64,000 nucleotides of DNA, from NCBI GenBank assembly GCA_914767715.1, contig OU612075.1, positions 8,620,001-8,684,000 on the forward strand, written 5' to 3'. Positions 1 through 12,504 of this stretch are shown here, piece by piece. The notes beneath the pieces were generated by a model. The model ran no database searches, was not told where the DNA came from, and was given only the letters and a program-made list of their open reading frames with translations. Source of the DNA: Membranipora membranacea. Its lineage: Eukaryota > Bryozoa > Gymnolaemata > Cheilostomatida > Membraniporidae. The translations under genes and the position numbers were made by a program. How positions within the stretch are numbered: position 1 is the stretch's first letter; every line of letters begins with the position of its first letter.

Positions 1-668
1 GTGCAGTTGTTTATGTTCATCCAAGTTACTACATAGTCTGGTCAAGATGTAATATTACTCATCGGTATGGTCACAGTGCAGGGATATATCCTTATATTCT
101 GTGATATGGTAATTGTATTATGTATTGATCGATTGCACAATTCAGTCCTCTAGAGTCATCGACCTATGACAAGATAAGAGTGTACATCAGAATCAATGAA
201 CATGAACGCAGAATTTCGCTGAATCTGGTCTAAAGAGACTAAACCCTGTTGTTTCCAAAAGAGAGGTTAATAAGTATCCCACAATGCAACTTGCTGGAAT
301 TTCCAGTGAGTGTAAATTCCAGGTTAAAGTAGCACTGCTGCTGAATGATGTTAAACCAGAGACTATGGATATATTATCTATAGTCTCTGATATAACTGCT
401 CTATATTGACAGGAAATTTGTTCAATACGCTCCCACCACTTGAAATTACCATATCAATCCACAACCATACTATTTTAACAATTTTGGTGGTCTTTTGTGT
501 CAGGCGGTTGCAAGCGTGAGTTTGTGAAATTCACTGTGTAAAAAAATTAATGTAATGTCACATACTCCCACTTTCAGCCGTCTGAACACTTATAATTTAA
601 CTCTTGTAAAGTCTCATAAACTTTCATGGTCTCAATTATATGTTGTCTCCCCATGCTTTGATTCACAG
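1..668. other. Intronic sequence upstream of the first visible STARD10-like exon
   Basis: I see no convincing coding exon here. The first visible START-domain exon begins at 669 in the middle of the domain, so the earlier exons lie left of the window or were missed here. The stretch is AT-rich unique-looking DNA ending in the pyrimidine-rich acceptor that precedes 669. Confidence 0.5.
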
Positions 669-3600
669 AATGAGCAGCCAAGAAAGAATATAATTCGAGG
701 GATCTCATACTATACTGGTTATGTGATAGAGCCTATCAATGAGGGAAGCTGTAGATTTACATATATCAGTCAGTCCAACCCAGGAGGTTAGTATATGATT
801 AGTTTAGGACAGGGCTGCCCAGCGAGTGGCCCCCCGACCCAATTTTATACGGCCCCCGACCTGTCTGAGAAAATCGCGTAGTCGCGAAATCAGTTTTCAC
901 CCCTATATTTATTACATTCCTCATTTGTACAATAATAAGGAACCCTCTATATCTAGTCACAGTATTTTGGAATTCCCTAACCATTGCATTTGAGTGAGCT
1001 CCAATAAATAAATTCCCCACTGCAGAGATGAAAATACTGCACACCCATGTATGAATGTTTGATTTATGGTAAGGTTGTGGCCCTCCAGGGACATTGCAAT
1101 ATGTGGATGCGGCCCCCTCGATGAAAAGGTTGGGCACCCCTGGTTTAGGAGGTCAAAATTGGCGCTAGCTAACATTAAGTCAAATCAAACTAGCCAAACT
1201 TAACCCAATCTAATATTTACTCTTCTAGTGTCGTTGTGTCATGATAATGGCCTCATGTAGTTGTAGATGATACTGGTTTAAGTGCATCAACTTGGCACAG
1301 GTTGCTGGTAGGCGCATTCCATTATCAACCACATCTTCACCAGCAATAAATATGTGGTTAAACAATGGAATGCCCTTACCAACAATCAGGGCAGAGTTTG
1401 AGCGCTTACACTAGTATCTGGATGTGCCCCCTAAACAACTACATAGGGCCAGTCTGATCAACTGATCATAATGGGACGGCATACACACAAGGCAACACCG
1501 TAGAGGAACAAACTTAGCTATATTGGGTTCACTCAATGTTAGCTAGCGCCATTTTTTTCAGACTGAACTGGAAGTTGATGTAAGGTAATGAGGCTGAGTA
1601 GATGTAAGTTAGCTGCTATTTTCAGTTTATCAGCATTTGTGAAATGGCTAACATTTCCTTCTCCAAATAATTTCCTCCCTTTACAAATATTCTTGACCGG
1701 TTCTCTTTAGAACCCTCACTAGTTCAAATCTCCAAATACTAACCCAAACATAACGAGGTAACACAAATCAACTGAATCATGAAAGTTTTTCACTGCTACT
1801 AATCAGCAATCCAAGGGAAATTTACCTGCCAAAAATCCCCTCATTGCATTCGATCAAACCAGTGATAGGAACATGAGTAATTATTTAAACATGAATGGCA
1901 CTCTAAAATGTACAATTAGCCATCAACTTCCTCTTTTTACTATGAAGTTTCATTCAAATTTATTAGTATAAATAGTTGTTTTGAGTCATCTTTTATCATC
2001 ACAATCCATCCCTCCAACATCAGATACAGGGTGGGGGGAGCGAATACTGTCACGAACAGTAAAATATGCCGATGACTGGATACCAAACTAATTTTTACTT
2101 GAAACACTGTGTTCAAAGTATCTACATGAGAGACAATTTATTTGCACTTCAAACACAACTAGTGTTGATGAAATTTGAAAAGCAGTGTTGATGTGTTCTT
2201 TGAATGACATCGATCTGGGTTTGATTATTTTTAATCAGTATTCAAGTCCCATAACCATTGCATGACAGAATGTGGCTGTGATGAAAATGTTATTATAAAA
2301 CATCCTTCACAAGGTCAAGCTTTGGTAGTGTGAGTTTATTTTAACCACTTGGACCAGCATAGTTTGATGGCCTATTTTGATCAGATAGAAGGGTACGTAG
2401 GTGGCCCTTACATGTGTATAAGGCCAGCAGAGATTTTGCATAGTCCCCACATACCTACATCGTACTTAACGCAAGCCAGATGTTTTATAAAACAAATGTC
2501 CACCAGCATGAATTGCACTACAAAACAGTTGGCAACTAGCTTGAGCACATTGACTTCTTCATTCGAGACTCACAACCCTCCCCCCCCCCCCCAAATACCA
2601 CACCATGTGCACTGAAGCTAAGCTTATCTTAGAACTTATCTTTCCATGCCACATGTATCTGGCCATAGCGCTGTATCATATCTACCTCATGAATTTCTAA
2701 TCTCCTGTTTCAATACTGTTAACTAATGACCTTTTGTCATTCCACTCTCCAACTGCTATCAAGGAACTAAATTAAAATCATATCATCGACCAACTTGGAG
2801 TATATATTAAACCTGCCGTGGCGTAACCAGTGTAGGGGAGCAACTCGGAATGCAGACAAATGGATCAAACTAAAGAACTCATTAGCTAATGTTAGTTTGG
2901 CTAGTTTGGAGATGACTTAGCACCAACTTTTCACTTGCGGAGGTGGGGTTCTATAGAATGATATGAAGGGCGAGTAAATGGTATCCTGCCAAATCTGTAC
3001 TATTACAAGGGTGCGCCAAAATAGCAAGCCTTTCCTCCTAAGAATACCTTCCTCCTCTATGGTACATCAGATCCTAGCCTGTAGGAAGGTTAATATGAGC
3101 AAACCATATCGAAGAAGTCCTCATCTCTATTATTGTTTGATGTTCTGTGCTATCTCACCCTGATGCTCTCACAAATCATAAACATCAACATGATTGCTTT
3201 GATTAAACTTTATTAATTAACCTGTATTTGGAGTTGCACCCCCTTGAATCGCCAGCGGGTCAATGGAATGGGGCCTACAGATATGACAAATCGGATTAAG
3301 CATGATCAAGCTGCGTTTTGAGTGCAGTTGGAACAAGGCCTATTACTGTGAATTGATGCAGTTAGCAGACAAGTTAGTTCCACCCATGATACATATCAAT
3401 CAGTGGTCATATTGGTCATGCTAAAAATCCTACAAGCATTATTTATTTCCACAGCAGGGTTAATGGTTTGGGATTTATCAGAATCACACTCCATTCCCGT
3501 TAATCCTTGACTTAGCCTTGTCAGATAGCCACATTTTTTGTTACAAAAGAAGTTACACCTTTCAAGCTTTGTGGGGAGGGGGGAGCAAACACAAGATATA

Positions 3601-6600
3601 ACAAAGTGAACCATGAATGCATTGAAAGCAGTCTCACCGATGTTCCTTAACAACTCGTCATTAGGTTAACAAGATATCTGAAACCATCTTGATTGTATTT
3701 TTCTCTATCATTAGCCTGAAGGCCATGTATTGATTTCCTAGTTAGTAGCTGATAGGCTCTGTATTTCCTCAGGTCACAAAATGGAATCGGAATGCCGAGC
3801 GAGTCCCTCAGCAAGGAGTGATAATTGTGTGACTTCTTGTAAACAAAAAATCTGAGTGATGCTGGGACATATATCATCAGTGTATAAAAAAAAAACACAA
3901 AAAGTCATGCATTCTTACACAGCTCAGAGTTTGAACGATTTCAATCAAGTTTTGAGCGGAAAGAATGGGCTAAAACTTTGAATTGCCCTTTCTCTGTAAG
4001 GCTTATTGCTGTGTTTGCATTCATCACAGACTAATTAATCTTGCAAAGCACTCACTCTCACTGTCACAGGCAGGCAGCACATGAATAGCCTTCCAACACA
4101 AAATATCATGTCACACTTGAGACTGTAAACTATTCCACCTGGTGACACAGAATAAGTACCTGTGTCTACCTTCGAACAACACAAATTTCTACCATAACCA
4201 ACAGTACAGGCGTTCCTGAAATTTGACCGAAATAACAACATCTGTATTTGAGTCTGCTATGGTTTCTTGACAGGTATCCCCAGCATTATAATTATGTAAA
4301 TCTCCAGGTCACAACACTAGAAAACCCATTCAATGTATTCATTTTAGCAGTTAGAGTTGAATTTTTCGAAATAAAATGTTCCACATTTTGATCAGCTTTC
4401 CCTTTTCCATGTATTAAGATTTGCCTTTCTGTTATCACAATGCTACAGCAGTGAATGCTTAAGGTAGAGACACAGGGGTCAGCAAATATCTAATTGTCCG
4501 TTAACGGAAAAATCTTGAAAACATATAGGCTGATATGTAATTATCTTGTTTATTTCAGGTAACCTTCCCGTCTGGCTAGTCAACAAATTACTCACAGTAG
4601 TTGCACCGAAGGTAAGCAGCTACATGTACATTATATAACTCTAAAGCTGCATACACACTGCAAATTTTGTTTTATATAAGCTATCATTGAGAGAGCAACC
4701 ACAAATCTTCATCTTGTGACAGCGCTGCAAAAGGCGGACTCCCAACAATTATTTTAAGATTTTCCCATCACTTTTCACATCAATTTATTAAGATTTTCCC
4801 ATCACTTTTCTTGTTTGATATAAGCTATTATAGCTTACATCAAACAAGAAAAGTGATGGGAAAATCTTATTGAGAATTCAGTTGGAGAAAAATTTGCAAT
4901 GTAAATGCAGCTTTGTGAAAACAATGATAACAACTGGTCTCTATCAAGGAGCTGACGGTGTCAATGAGTAGGGAAACTTTAGTTGAAAGCAATGCTAGTC
5001 ATTTAGCTTTATATATATCTCTATATATTATTAGCTATAAATTTAAAAAAATGAGTTGATGCCACACTTCTTGCAGATCGACCATCAAATACAGGTCTCT
5101 CTGCTTTGTAGTTGCAGTGTCACAAACATCAAATGGCCTACATAATTTAACATTACCTCTGGAAGCCAATTTTTTAATAGATCCGGTTTTCAGTTTAGGA
5201 ACTCAATCTCAATTGAATCAATTCAGAGGATAAGTGGCGACGGTTACCATCCTGAATTGACTGGCGCCTATGCGCAAAGTGGATGTTGCTCTTACATCGA
5301 TCAACATTGTGGTTTGCTCACGCAAACCGTTAAAGATTACCGTCCAATAACCAATTCATGAAGACTTGAAGTTCAAATGATTGACCCAACTGAATTGCTT
5401 GGCGCATAGGCCTATGCGCGAACTGGATGTTGCCTTGACATTGATCAACATGTTGTTCGACTCATGCAAACTGTCAAAAATCTCCGTCCAATAAACAAGA
5501 TGAAGACTTGGACTTCAAAACAATGACTTTGTTCTTGTTAGATTTCCAAAATAACCTGACCTTCCTGCTCTCTGCACAAATACACCGACCCCATGTCCGT
5601 ACTGGTCATCTGAACACTGAACTTCTACATTGACGGACAATGCCAGGTCAAGATTCAAGATCTTGATTACACTATTTGTTTCATGATTATTAAGTTCACC
5701 CACTGCTCCGATCCCTAAGATTTGCAAGTACTGCACACTGCTTATGAAACTAGCTTGGTCTAAGTGCGCATATTATGCATTGCATTATGCGTTATGCATT
5801 ATGCACATATGCACATATGCACATATGCACATATGCACATATAACACATGTGCATTGATTTTGTCTTCTTTTTATATCTCAGGTTATCCAAAAGATGGTT
5901 AAAGCTTGTAAAGGCTATGAATCGTGGAAAAAGAAAAATGAGCCTGAGTACATGCCCTGGCTTTGGCCAGATCAGATAACTGCAGATTTCATAGGTGAGA
6001 TTTCATACATTCCCAGAATGCAACTTTCATCCGGAATTCCCAGAAAAGTAAAATCAGCTCACGGCATCACTATGATGTCCTTCCATGTCCATTCTAGATG
6101 CCCTTTTGACAGCCTGGGCAGGCTGTCTGACTTGGTGAATAGGTTGGATTACCATCCCCCCTGCAACTTGCTCAGCCAAGTCAGCCATGCAACTATTAGA
6201 TGTTCTATCAAGAGATCTATCCAACAGCCATTGAAATCATCTACAGGCGTTGATGAAATGGAAAAACTCCCTGAAGATTGAACAAGCTACAGTAGGCTGT
6301 AACGATTCTCATACACATGAAATCTTCCACTCTGTGACCACTAAGTTGTAAAACTCCAATAACCTGCAAGGCTGCCTGCCGTGTATACAGTTCGTGCATT
6401 CGGTTGGGACACAAGACTAAGAATAACGTCTATTCACCTATTAATAATATTTGTACCTAAGGCATCTCATCAATGATGAATAGGTATAAAAGTTGTCTGG
6501 ATGCCTCCCTCCCCTAGTTTAAGCTCTTAAACTGTGCCGAGGATAGCTGGTAGTAACATTTCATTATCAACCACTTTCCCAACCAGCAAATGGTTGATAA

Positions 6601-6975
6601 TAAATGCTTCTTTCAGCTATCCCTTCACAATTTGATTGCTTAAACTCCCTCCCCCTTCCAACAACTATTTCTTATTTCAGTGCACATTTAATGCTCTGCT
6701 GTGTGTAAAAAAAATCCTCCTTTGTCTAATATTTGTAGATTGGGATAATGCCTTGACCTCCCCCTCCCCTGATGGTTACCCCACATTTCAGTACACATTT
6801 AATGCGCTGCTGTGTGTTTTATCTCTATATTTATTCAATATTTGTAGATTGGGATGACGTAGAGGGCTCGCCTGGACAGGTAGATGATATATCCAGCTGC
6901 TCCGAGGAAGCAGCAGACCTACAGAATGGTGATGTTACTGATGACATCATCAAAGAAGATGGCGCTGATGAATAA
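669..6975 (+). CDS. STARD10: STARD10-like START-domain lipid-transfer protein, 3' part of gene
   Basis: Four exons are visible: 669-786, 4559-4611, 5883-5994 and 6848-6975 (stop TAA 6973-6975). All introns are GT-AG and phases join cleanly (1, 0, 1). The joined peptide carries the C-terminal half of a START domain: a TGYVIEP strand, SCRFTYISQSNPGG, LPVWLVNKLLTVVAPK, then the amphipathic C-terminal helix region with KMVKACKGYESWK. An acidic tail follows, rich in D and E. This order, and the motif PxWLxPxQ (here PWLWPDQ) after the helix, match STARD10 (PCTP-like), which binds phosphatidylcholine and phosphatidylethanolamine and moves them between membranes in the cytosol. The N-terminal half of the domain is outside the window. 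The last exon has a competing upstream acceptor (see separate entry). The family assignment is firm; orthology to STARD10 rather than STARD2 or STARD7 rests on the acidic tail and the junction motifs. Confidence 0.85.
802..1150. mobile_element. Non-autonomous hAT-like DNA transposon with 8-bp target-site duplication
   Basis: The element runs 810-1142. Its left end reads CAGGGCTGCCCAGC and its right end, reverse-complemented, reads CAGGGGTGCCCAACC, so the terminal inverted repeats match over about 14 bp with two mismatches. It is flanked on both sides by the same 8-mer GTTTAGGA (802-809 and 1143-1150). Terminal CAGGG and an 8-bp duplication are the known signature of hAT insertions. At 333 bp with no transposase reading frame it must have been mobilised in trans. 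It sits in an intron of the STARD10-like gene. Confidence 0.9.
1271..1416. mobile_element. Degenerate hairpin MITE, 'ATTATCAACCAC' family, copy 1
   Basis: Imperfect inverted repeat. The left arm (TACTGGTTTAAGTGC, later CATTCCATTATCAACCACAT) is answered on the right by ATGTGGTTAAACAATGGAATG and GCGCTTACACTAGTA. Three other hairpins in the window share the internal word ATTATCAACCAC and the terminal type (6515-6646, 41829-41945, 55991-56130). No coding capacity. Confidence 0.6.
4739..4870. repeat. Foldback hairpin with an extra left arm
   Basis: The segment TAAGATTTTCCCATCACTTT occurs twice in direct orientation (about 4754 and 4789). The second occurrence is followed, after a short loop, by a near-perfect reverse complement ending about 4869. 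The arms extend through CTTGTTTGATATAAGCTA with one or two mismatches. It looks like a young foldback or MITE in the STARD10-like intron. Confidence 0.7.
5253..5515. repeat. Two diverged tandem units of about 135 bp
   Basis: Two neighbouring blocks share the same succession of words: GGCGC...TATGCGC, then GGATGTTGC, GATCAACAT, a run like CATGCAAAC or CACGCAAAC, CGTCCAATAA, and ATGAAGACTTG. They are diverged by scattered substitutions, so this is an old tandem duplication inside the STARD10-like intron. Confidence 0.6.
5766..5846. repeat. Microsatellite, ATGCATT then (GCACATAT)n
   Basis: A short ATGCATT-type run is followed from about 5803 by about five copies of GCACATAT, ending just before the polypyrimidine tract of the exon that begins at 5883. 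Simple-sequence expansion. Confidence 0.85.
6515..6646. mobile_element. Hairpin MITE, 'ATTATCAACCAC' family, copy 2
   Basis: The left arm TAGTTTAAGCTCTTAAACTG, then GATAGCTG and CATTTCATTATCAACCAC, is matched in reverse on the right by GGTTGATAATAAATGC, CAGCTATC and TTTGATTGCTTAAAC. It lies about 200 bp before the last STARD10-like exon and abuts the local tandem duplication there. Confidence 0.65.
6645..6865 (+). repeat. 109-bp tandem duplication of the last splice acceptor of the STARD10-like gene
   Basis: Two adjacent units share CTCCC-rich sequence, ATTTCAGT(G/A)CACATTTAATG, GCTGCTGTGTGT or CTCTGCTGTGTGT, and AATATTTGTAGATTGGGAT. Both therefore end in an identical acceptor plus the first codons of the exon: AG at 6737-6738 and at 6846-6847, exactly 109 bp apart. 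Since 109 is not a multiple of three, using the upstream acceptor reads DWDNALTSPSP... and stops at TGA 6855-6857, replacing the acidic tail. The downstream acceptor gives the family-like acidic tail. Confidence 0.8.
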
Positions 6976-8463
6976 CGATTTCCTCATAGCCATCTTATCA
7001 GTGATATATAGGCATTACACTTTAGGCAAATTATGTAGGTGTTAGAAATATGGATGCTATTTTCAGCAATGATGACGGCCTTAGTTCCCAGACAATGATC
7101 TTTGATAGTCTGAGAACCCAAACTAAGTCATGATCTTTTCTCGTGATATGCTGACCCACCGAGTTTCAAACATAGTATTTCCGTCATCAGATCCACAAAG
7201 CCCTGCTTATATTACCAAAATGCTTTAAGGATATCATCGTCTCTATTACAGCTTTACCAATTCTTCTGACAACTTGGAAAAGTGTCCATATTTCATCTGT
7301 TACTTGCCGCATGATAAACCAATTTCCGTTTCATAGATGCATATCATTCAATCATACAGGTTAATAGCCACCGAACAATGCAAGTACAAGCCTGTCCTAA
7401 TATTTCATTTTTCTTTTGCCAAAAAACTTCAATCTTACAATCTATTGAGTTGCTAGACACTTTCAATAATATAAAACTTTTTTTATCAACGACCAAAGAG
7501 AACCATGGATATTTTGCGCGTTGCTTGCAGAAATTAATATTAAAACTATTTAGTTTATGAGGCAATTACTATTTGTATTTTGTTTCACCGAATGTTTTTA
7601 ACTTTTTAGCTCAAATTTTGAATGGATGCAATAATATGCAAACCAGTAGAATATAGATAAAGTGTTTTCAATGACAGTTTTGCAGTTTATCATTCACAAT
7701 CTTTTCATTATTTTGACTATATGTTTTTAAATTTTGTCTGTATAAAAAATCTGTCCAATCGTTTGCATGATGGTCTATAATAGCTCTATAACTATTCTAT
7801 AATTTCTGTCCTGTTTCATGATTACATAATATTTGTTGTTTATCATTATTGAACTATTAAATATATATTTTGATGCATATACAAAGTTTTACTAGGATGA
7901 ATTTTATTATGCCTTTGTTGGTGCTTTCGTTTTGTGTTTAGGCTGCATAACACTATATTATAATGAATACATAATATGATGTTAAAACTGTGTTTTGTGC
8001 CAATAAACCCGTATTTTATTTCAAAACTACACTGAATGGTTCGATCTGGGATATATCCCCAACTCCATGGTTCAAAGTTTCAGCAGAGCGACCTATTATT
8101 GACCCATGTAATATGTTTTCGGGAAGTAAAAATATGTATATTTCATTGTTGTGTGAGTGCACAGACGGCTGATATTCAAAGATGCCTGTACCCTCGCCAA
8201 ATTCATTAGAAAGAAAACCAGTAGGATATCCCAGACAGTTATTACCCGTAAACACTGTACTCATGAAAGGGAGATATTTATTGCCTTCTTATGTATGTTG
8301 AGGTTACCCTATTCGTTACATATGTACTGGCTATATATTCACAAGAATATGGAAATTATTACCTATGAACGAGCGGTTCCCCAAAAATGCAACACACACA
8401 TGAAAGGAGTTGGTTATTTTATTACCTTCTTACAGCATATTATGCATGATAGGCTACCCTATT

Positions 8464-8505
8464 CCTAGTCTGAGCCCCACAGACTTTTGCCCCTGCCCGA
8501 CGGCC
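8464..8505 (+). repeat. Short dispersed repeat AGTCTGAGCCCCACAGACT, copy 1
   Basis: The core is a small palindrome (AGTCTG...CAGACT) followed by TTTTGCCCCTGCCCGACGGC. Related cores occur at 25801, 54594 (reverse), 56173 and 57951 (reverse). Confidence 0.6.
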
Positions 8506-10985
8506 CACAGCCCAATTATATATTTGCCTCATATTCACAAGATTATGAAAGTAGCACTATGTATTGCGTTACGTTTTTACTGCTCTAAGGTATTTTCTGC
8601 ATTATCACGGCTGCCAACTCCTCGAAACAGACATACCGGCATCATATTATTATCACATCATAGTTATAATTAAATTTTATGGATATCTTTGTGTGTAGGA
8701 ATCCGGTTAACATCATTACTAGTTATCACTATTTATAGGCTTCTCAAGCTGACAAGTACGAATTTTATGTCAATGTGTTAAAACATGCATAAGAGCATGA
8801 GTGTTGAAACTTCACACCTTCCAGTGGACAGTGAGGGGAGTAATAGGGGCGGTATTCTTGTTATCACCCTCAAGAAAAGTGTGGCAATGAACAACGGCAC
8901 ACTTTCAGTTTATTTTAGAAGCGTATCCTGTCAGAATCATTGACAATTTACGTTTGTTGACACTTTGTATAGCGATGCACTGCAAATGAGCTGGCATCAG
9001 ATGAAAAAAATTTGATACCAGGTCTTGTGACCGATTTAGAAAATAATTATTTTTTCAATTATAATTTCCGTTCCATATGCGAACTTTGTGTGGGGTATGT
9101 GCCAAAACTCTTGTTAGATGATTAAATTAGATTGGGTTTATTGACCTGATGTGATAGATCCCTGAGCACCTGTACGACACTGTCACATTTGTTAAAATAC
9201 CGTCAAAGGTATTGGATAATTATGTTGTTTTGGATGTTCACTTTGTTGTAATTATAGTCTGGTACAATAGTGATCTACATGCCCCCTGTCTCAATCATGA
9301 GAGTTGGTAGGAACATTCCATCAGTTATCAGCAGGCAATCTTGCGAGTTTCTGCCTTCTGTCAGTCAAGGTACGGCAAGCCCTTCACCTTGCAACCTCAT
9401 ATACCAATTCTACAAACAAGCAAGGCAGCAAACTTTCCATAAGAGGGCACCTAAGCCAACATGCATCACAGTTTCAGATTTGCTCCTATTCATTTGTTTT
9501 TCGGGGCATTTTGAATTGAACAAAGATGTTAGATTAAACTTTGCTTTATTGAATGCTTGAGTTTTATGGGTCCCTGAGACCTGAAGCCAGGTTGATTCAA
9601 GTCACCTCGGCCACCTCCTTCTCAAAGGCAAGACATGACAAGCCTTAAAAAATATTCAGGCTGACAGTCTGGAACTTTGTCTTGAGTGCGACATTTTACG
9701 CCAGGTTTTGTTGTCTGTGTTTGATAACAATAATGATTAACTCTGTACCCGCATAATATTTTGTCGCTGTGTTTCGCCATGTTGCTTTTGTGGCACTGCA
9801 TATTTTGTAATATTTTACATTTCTACATTTTTTTGAGTCTTTAGAATTTTTTTGTGTTGGTGCTGTCTGTATTATGCAGATGCTGGTATCAAAATCACAT
9901 TTTCTTTGTATCAAGAGTCATGAAATATGACTTACAAAAACAGCAAAAAGAGGAATTGAAGGAAGAACTAGCTCAGCGTTGAGCAACAGAGCAATTTTTT
10001 GCTCAACAAAATATGTACCTGTTATTATTGCGATAGAATAGAGCTATCACGTGAAAAAGTAGACTATTCTTCCCCTTTCACAAAAAAAAGTGGACATTTC
10101 TCAATTAAATATCCAAATCAGTGTGATTTTGGTGGTTATTTGATAATAGTTTGTTTGGATTGTGTCATTACTATGTGGAAGAGTGACTCCAGTAAAAAAA
10201 ATTGTGCTTCATTGGACAAAATAGTTGACTATATCATTGTATGTTTCAAAACTTCGATTTCTGTGGTAGGCATAAAGCTTGTTGGTTTCATGCAAGGATA
10301 TGGTGTAACCATTTGATTTGGAGTTTGAAGTTTGTTTATTGCCCTTTCTTGGAAATTCACCCAATTATTAGGTTAATCGCATTTGAGTGTGCTATTGAGC
10401 TACTCATCTGATTAAAAAATTTTCACATCACATCTCGTAACATCACATAATTTCATCTCTAAGTAAGAATCAATCATACACAACAATTATACATAATTTA
10501 TGATTAATAATTATCCATGTATAATATGTAATAATCGAATCTTGATATACTGGATCCCCTTACTGTATTTTCTACTCACGCTCTTGCGTCTGGAAACCAG
10601 TCTTAAAACGATATTCACAAGCATAGTTCTCGTACCACTGATATATACTATATGGATGAGAGGAACATATCTGACCCTGAACGAGCGTATGGCAGCATGG
10701 CTATTTATGTATGGATGCTGGACCGCATTTTTCATCTTTGATTGGTCCACAAATTCAGAATCGTAATTTAGCTGACCAGTGTAAACCTTTGACAAGCAGC
10801 TTGCCTGAGTTTTTGAAGGTTAATACAGGGACGTCAATCAATGCATATCGTATTATCTGCCAGATTTTTAGCTCTATCCAGTTACTGACACAGATTTATA
10901 TACTGATGGCATATCTCCACAAATAGCCAAGCCATGTATTTTACCACTGATTCATAAACTCATATCAATGACTTTTACTAATATA

Positions 10986-11060
10986 TCGATAGATTTTTAG
11001 CATGGCTAGACATCTATCTGTATACAGGTGTCTAGCCATGACTAAAAATCTATCAATAGG
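10986..11060. repeat. Hairpin of about 75 bp
   Basis: The left arm ATAGATTTTTAGCATGGCTA continues GACA and, after a loop of about 20 bp, is answered by TGTCTAGCCATGACTAAAAA then TCTAT. It is a near-perfect inverted repeat, probably the remains of a small foldback element. Confidence 0.75.
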
Positions 11061-11978
11061 AATTAAGGGAAATTGAAAATTTAAATTCCAATCTATCTTC
11101 GTATCAGCTTGAGTTGATCATAATCCCTTTTCGTGTGGGTTGGCTATGACTAATGCTACAGGTTATTAACGTCAATCTCAATGGCCTGGATAATTTCTCT
11201 TCGCCATCCATCCAGAAAACCATGCTAGTGCTGGATCGATACATATGTGATTGAAGCCACACAAGGAAATTTGATATTCCCTAATATTGCGATGACATAT
11301 TCACATTTACAATAGATAACAACCTATATTGATTAAGAAAAAAGTATCAGTATCAAAAATTCAAATTCAAAACTTTAAAAATGATTCCACTTTCGTTGAA
11401 ACCCTACACCATAATAAGCATCAGGCTTTTCATGACATAGAAATATTTCCCCATGACTATGATTCATGATAATATAGTGTTTTTCCAACAATCAATAATC
11501 ATTATTAATAAATGCTGTGTAATGAATTATGGATATTTAAGATAAGGAAGCTTAAATCTTAATTGATACTTGAAAACCAAAACTGTGTAATGAAGCAGCA
11601 CTACCTTCTTACAAGCATCTTAACTGATCTCACCACTAATTTAATGAAGATGGACAATGAGTAACAGTTTCGTGAGACGTCTACGTAAACCTAGCATTTA
11701 AACTCGAGAGAACTTTGAGAGATCTGTAAATACATATGATATATGATTGTAAAAGAACATGAATCGGTTTTATTGGCAAAGATAATTGTATTATATATAC
11801 ATCACTCTTCACTCAGGGTAGACTGAGGTTCCAACAGGATATTTATCACCTAACGAAAACTAGTGGGTGGAGACGTGATGGTAAGTTATTGATTTCTAGA
11901 AGTGCCAGATTTATGGTGATCTGTGGGAAGTACATTTATAGTTATGATCATGTATGCTGCAACAGTAGGATGTAAGCA

Positions 11979-12042
11979 TATATAAACTGAAGTTCATACC
12001 CTTTTGCTCAGTATGGATAGGAAGAAGCATTCCGCTAACATG
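11979..12042 (+). promoter_or_regulatory. TATA promoter and 5' non-coding exon of copy A
   Basis: TATATAAA at 11979-11986 is followed about 30 bp later by a short exon that ends at 12042 before GTAAGC. Copy B has the same arrangement (TATATAAA 29087-29094; exon end 29143) and the exons share GGAAGAAGC and GCTAACA. In copy A the exon ends in ATG, which after splicing (to 12499) would be in frame with the main start (ATG GCT ACA ATG). Copy B has ACG there, so the conserved start is the ATG in exon 2. Confidence 0.7.
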
Positions 12043-12504
12043 GTAAGCTAATAATTATTCAATCATTTAGTAAATCGCTGTATCTACCCTCTCTCTCTGT
12101 TCATCTATTATTCTTTGCTCTCTCGCTGTGTATGTCAAATTCAGTTGGTCAAATCACAGAAATTATAGATATTGTAGTTATATTGTAGTTTGCTCGATTG
12201 TTACCAAAATAGTGTGCCTTTAGTTGAGGCCGCACAGGTAATTTTAATAACTAACATCAGTTGGAGATTGATTTGGCAAATTCATTGAACACATTTGTGT
12301 ACAAATCCTGAATGCTCTTAGAGCAAGAGTGCTCTGAGGACAAGAATTGTATGCAAAGCAAGGGTCTTCGAATGTCACTTCCACTGTAATAAGCTGCATT
12401 TCAATGACATTCTACTGTTCTTGTTTGAGATCACAAGATGTAGGTAAGGTTTACTCCGTATTTGTGGCTGTAATACATTTGTCGATATGTTCATACAGGC
12501 TACA

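Larger units (their letters stand above)
6976..11970. other. 3' UTR candidate and gene-free AT-rich intergenic region
   Basis: The STARD10-like 3' UTR probably starts here; an AATAAA at 8002-8007 is a possible polyadenylation signal. I recognise no protein-coding exon or RNA gene in the rest. It contains one AGTCTGAGCC-type short repeat (about 8466) and a hairpin at 10986-11060. The short open frames have no family features. Confidence 0.45.

Noticed and set aside
7344-8673. Several short frames on both strands downstream of the STARD10-like gene
   Set aside because: No start context, domain or splice structure; the region reads as 3' UTR and intergenic DNA.
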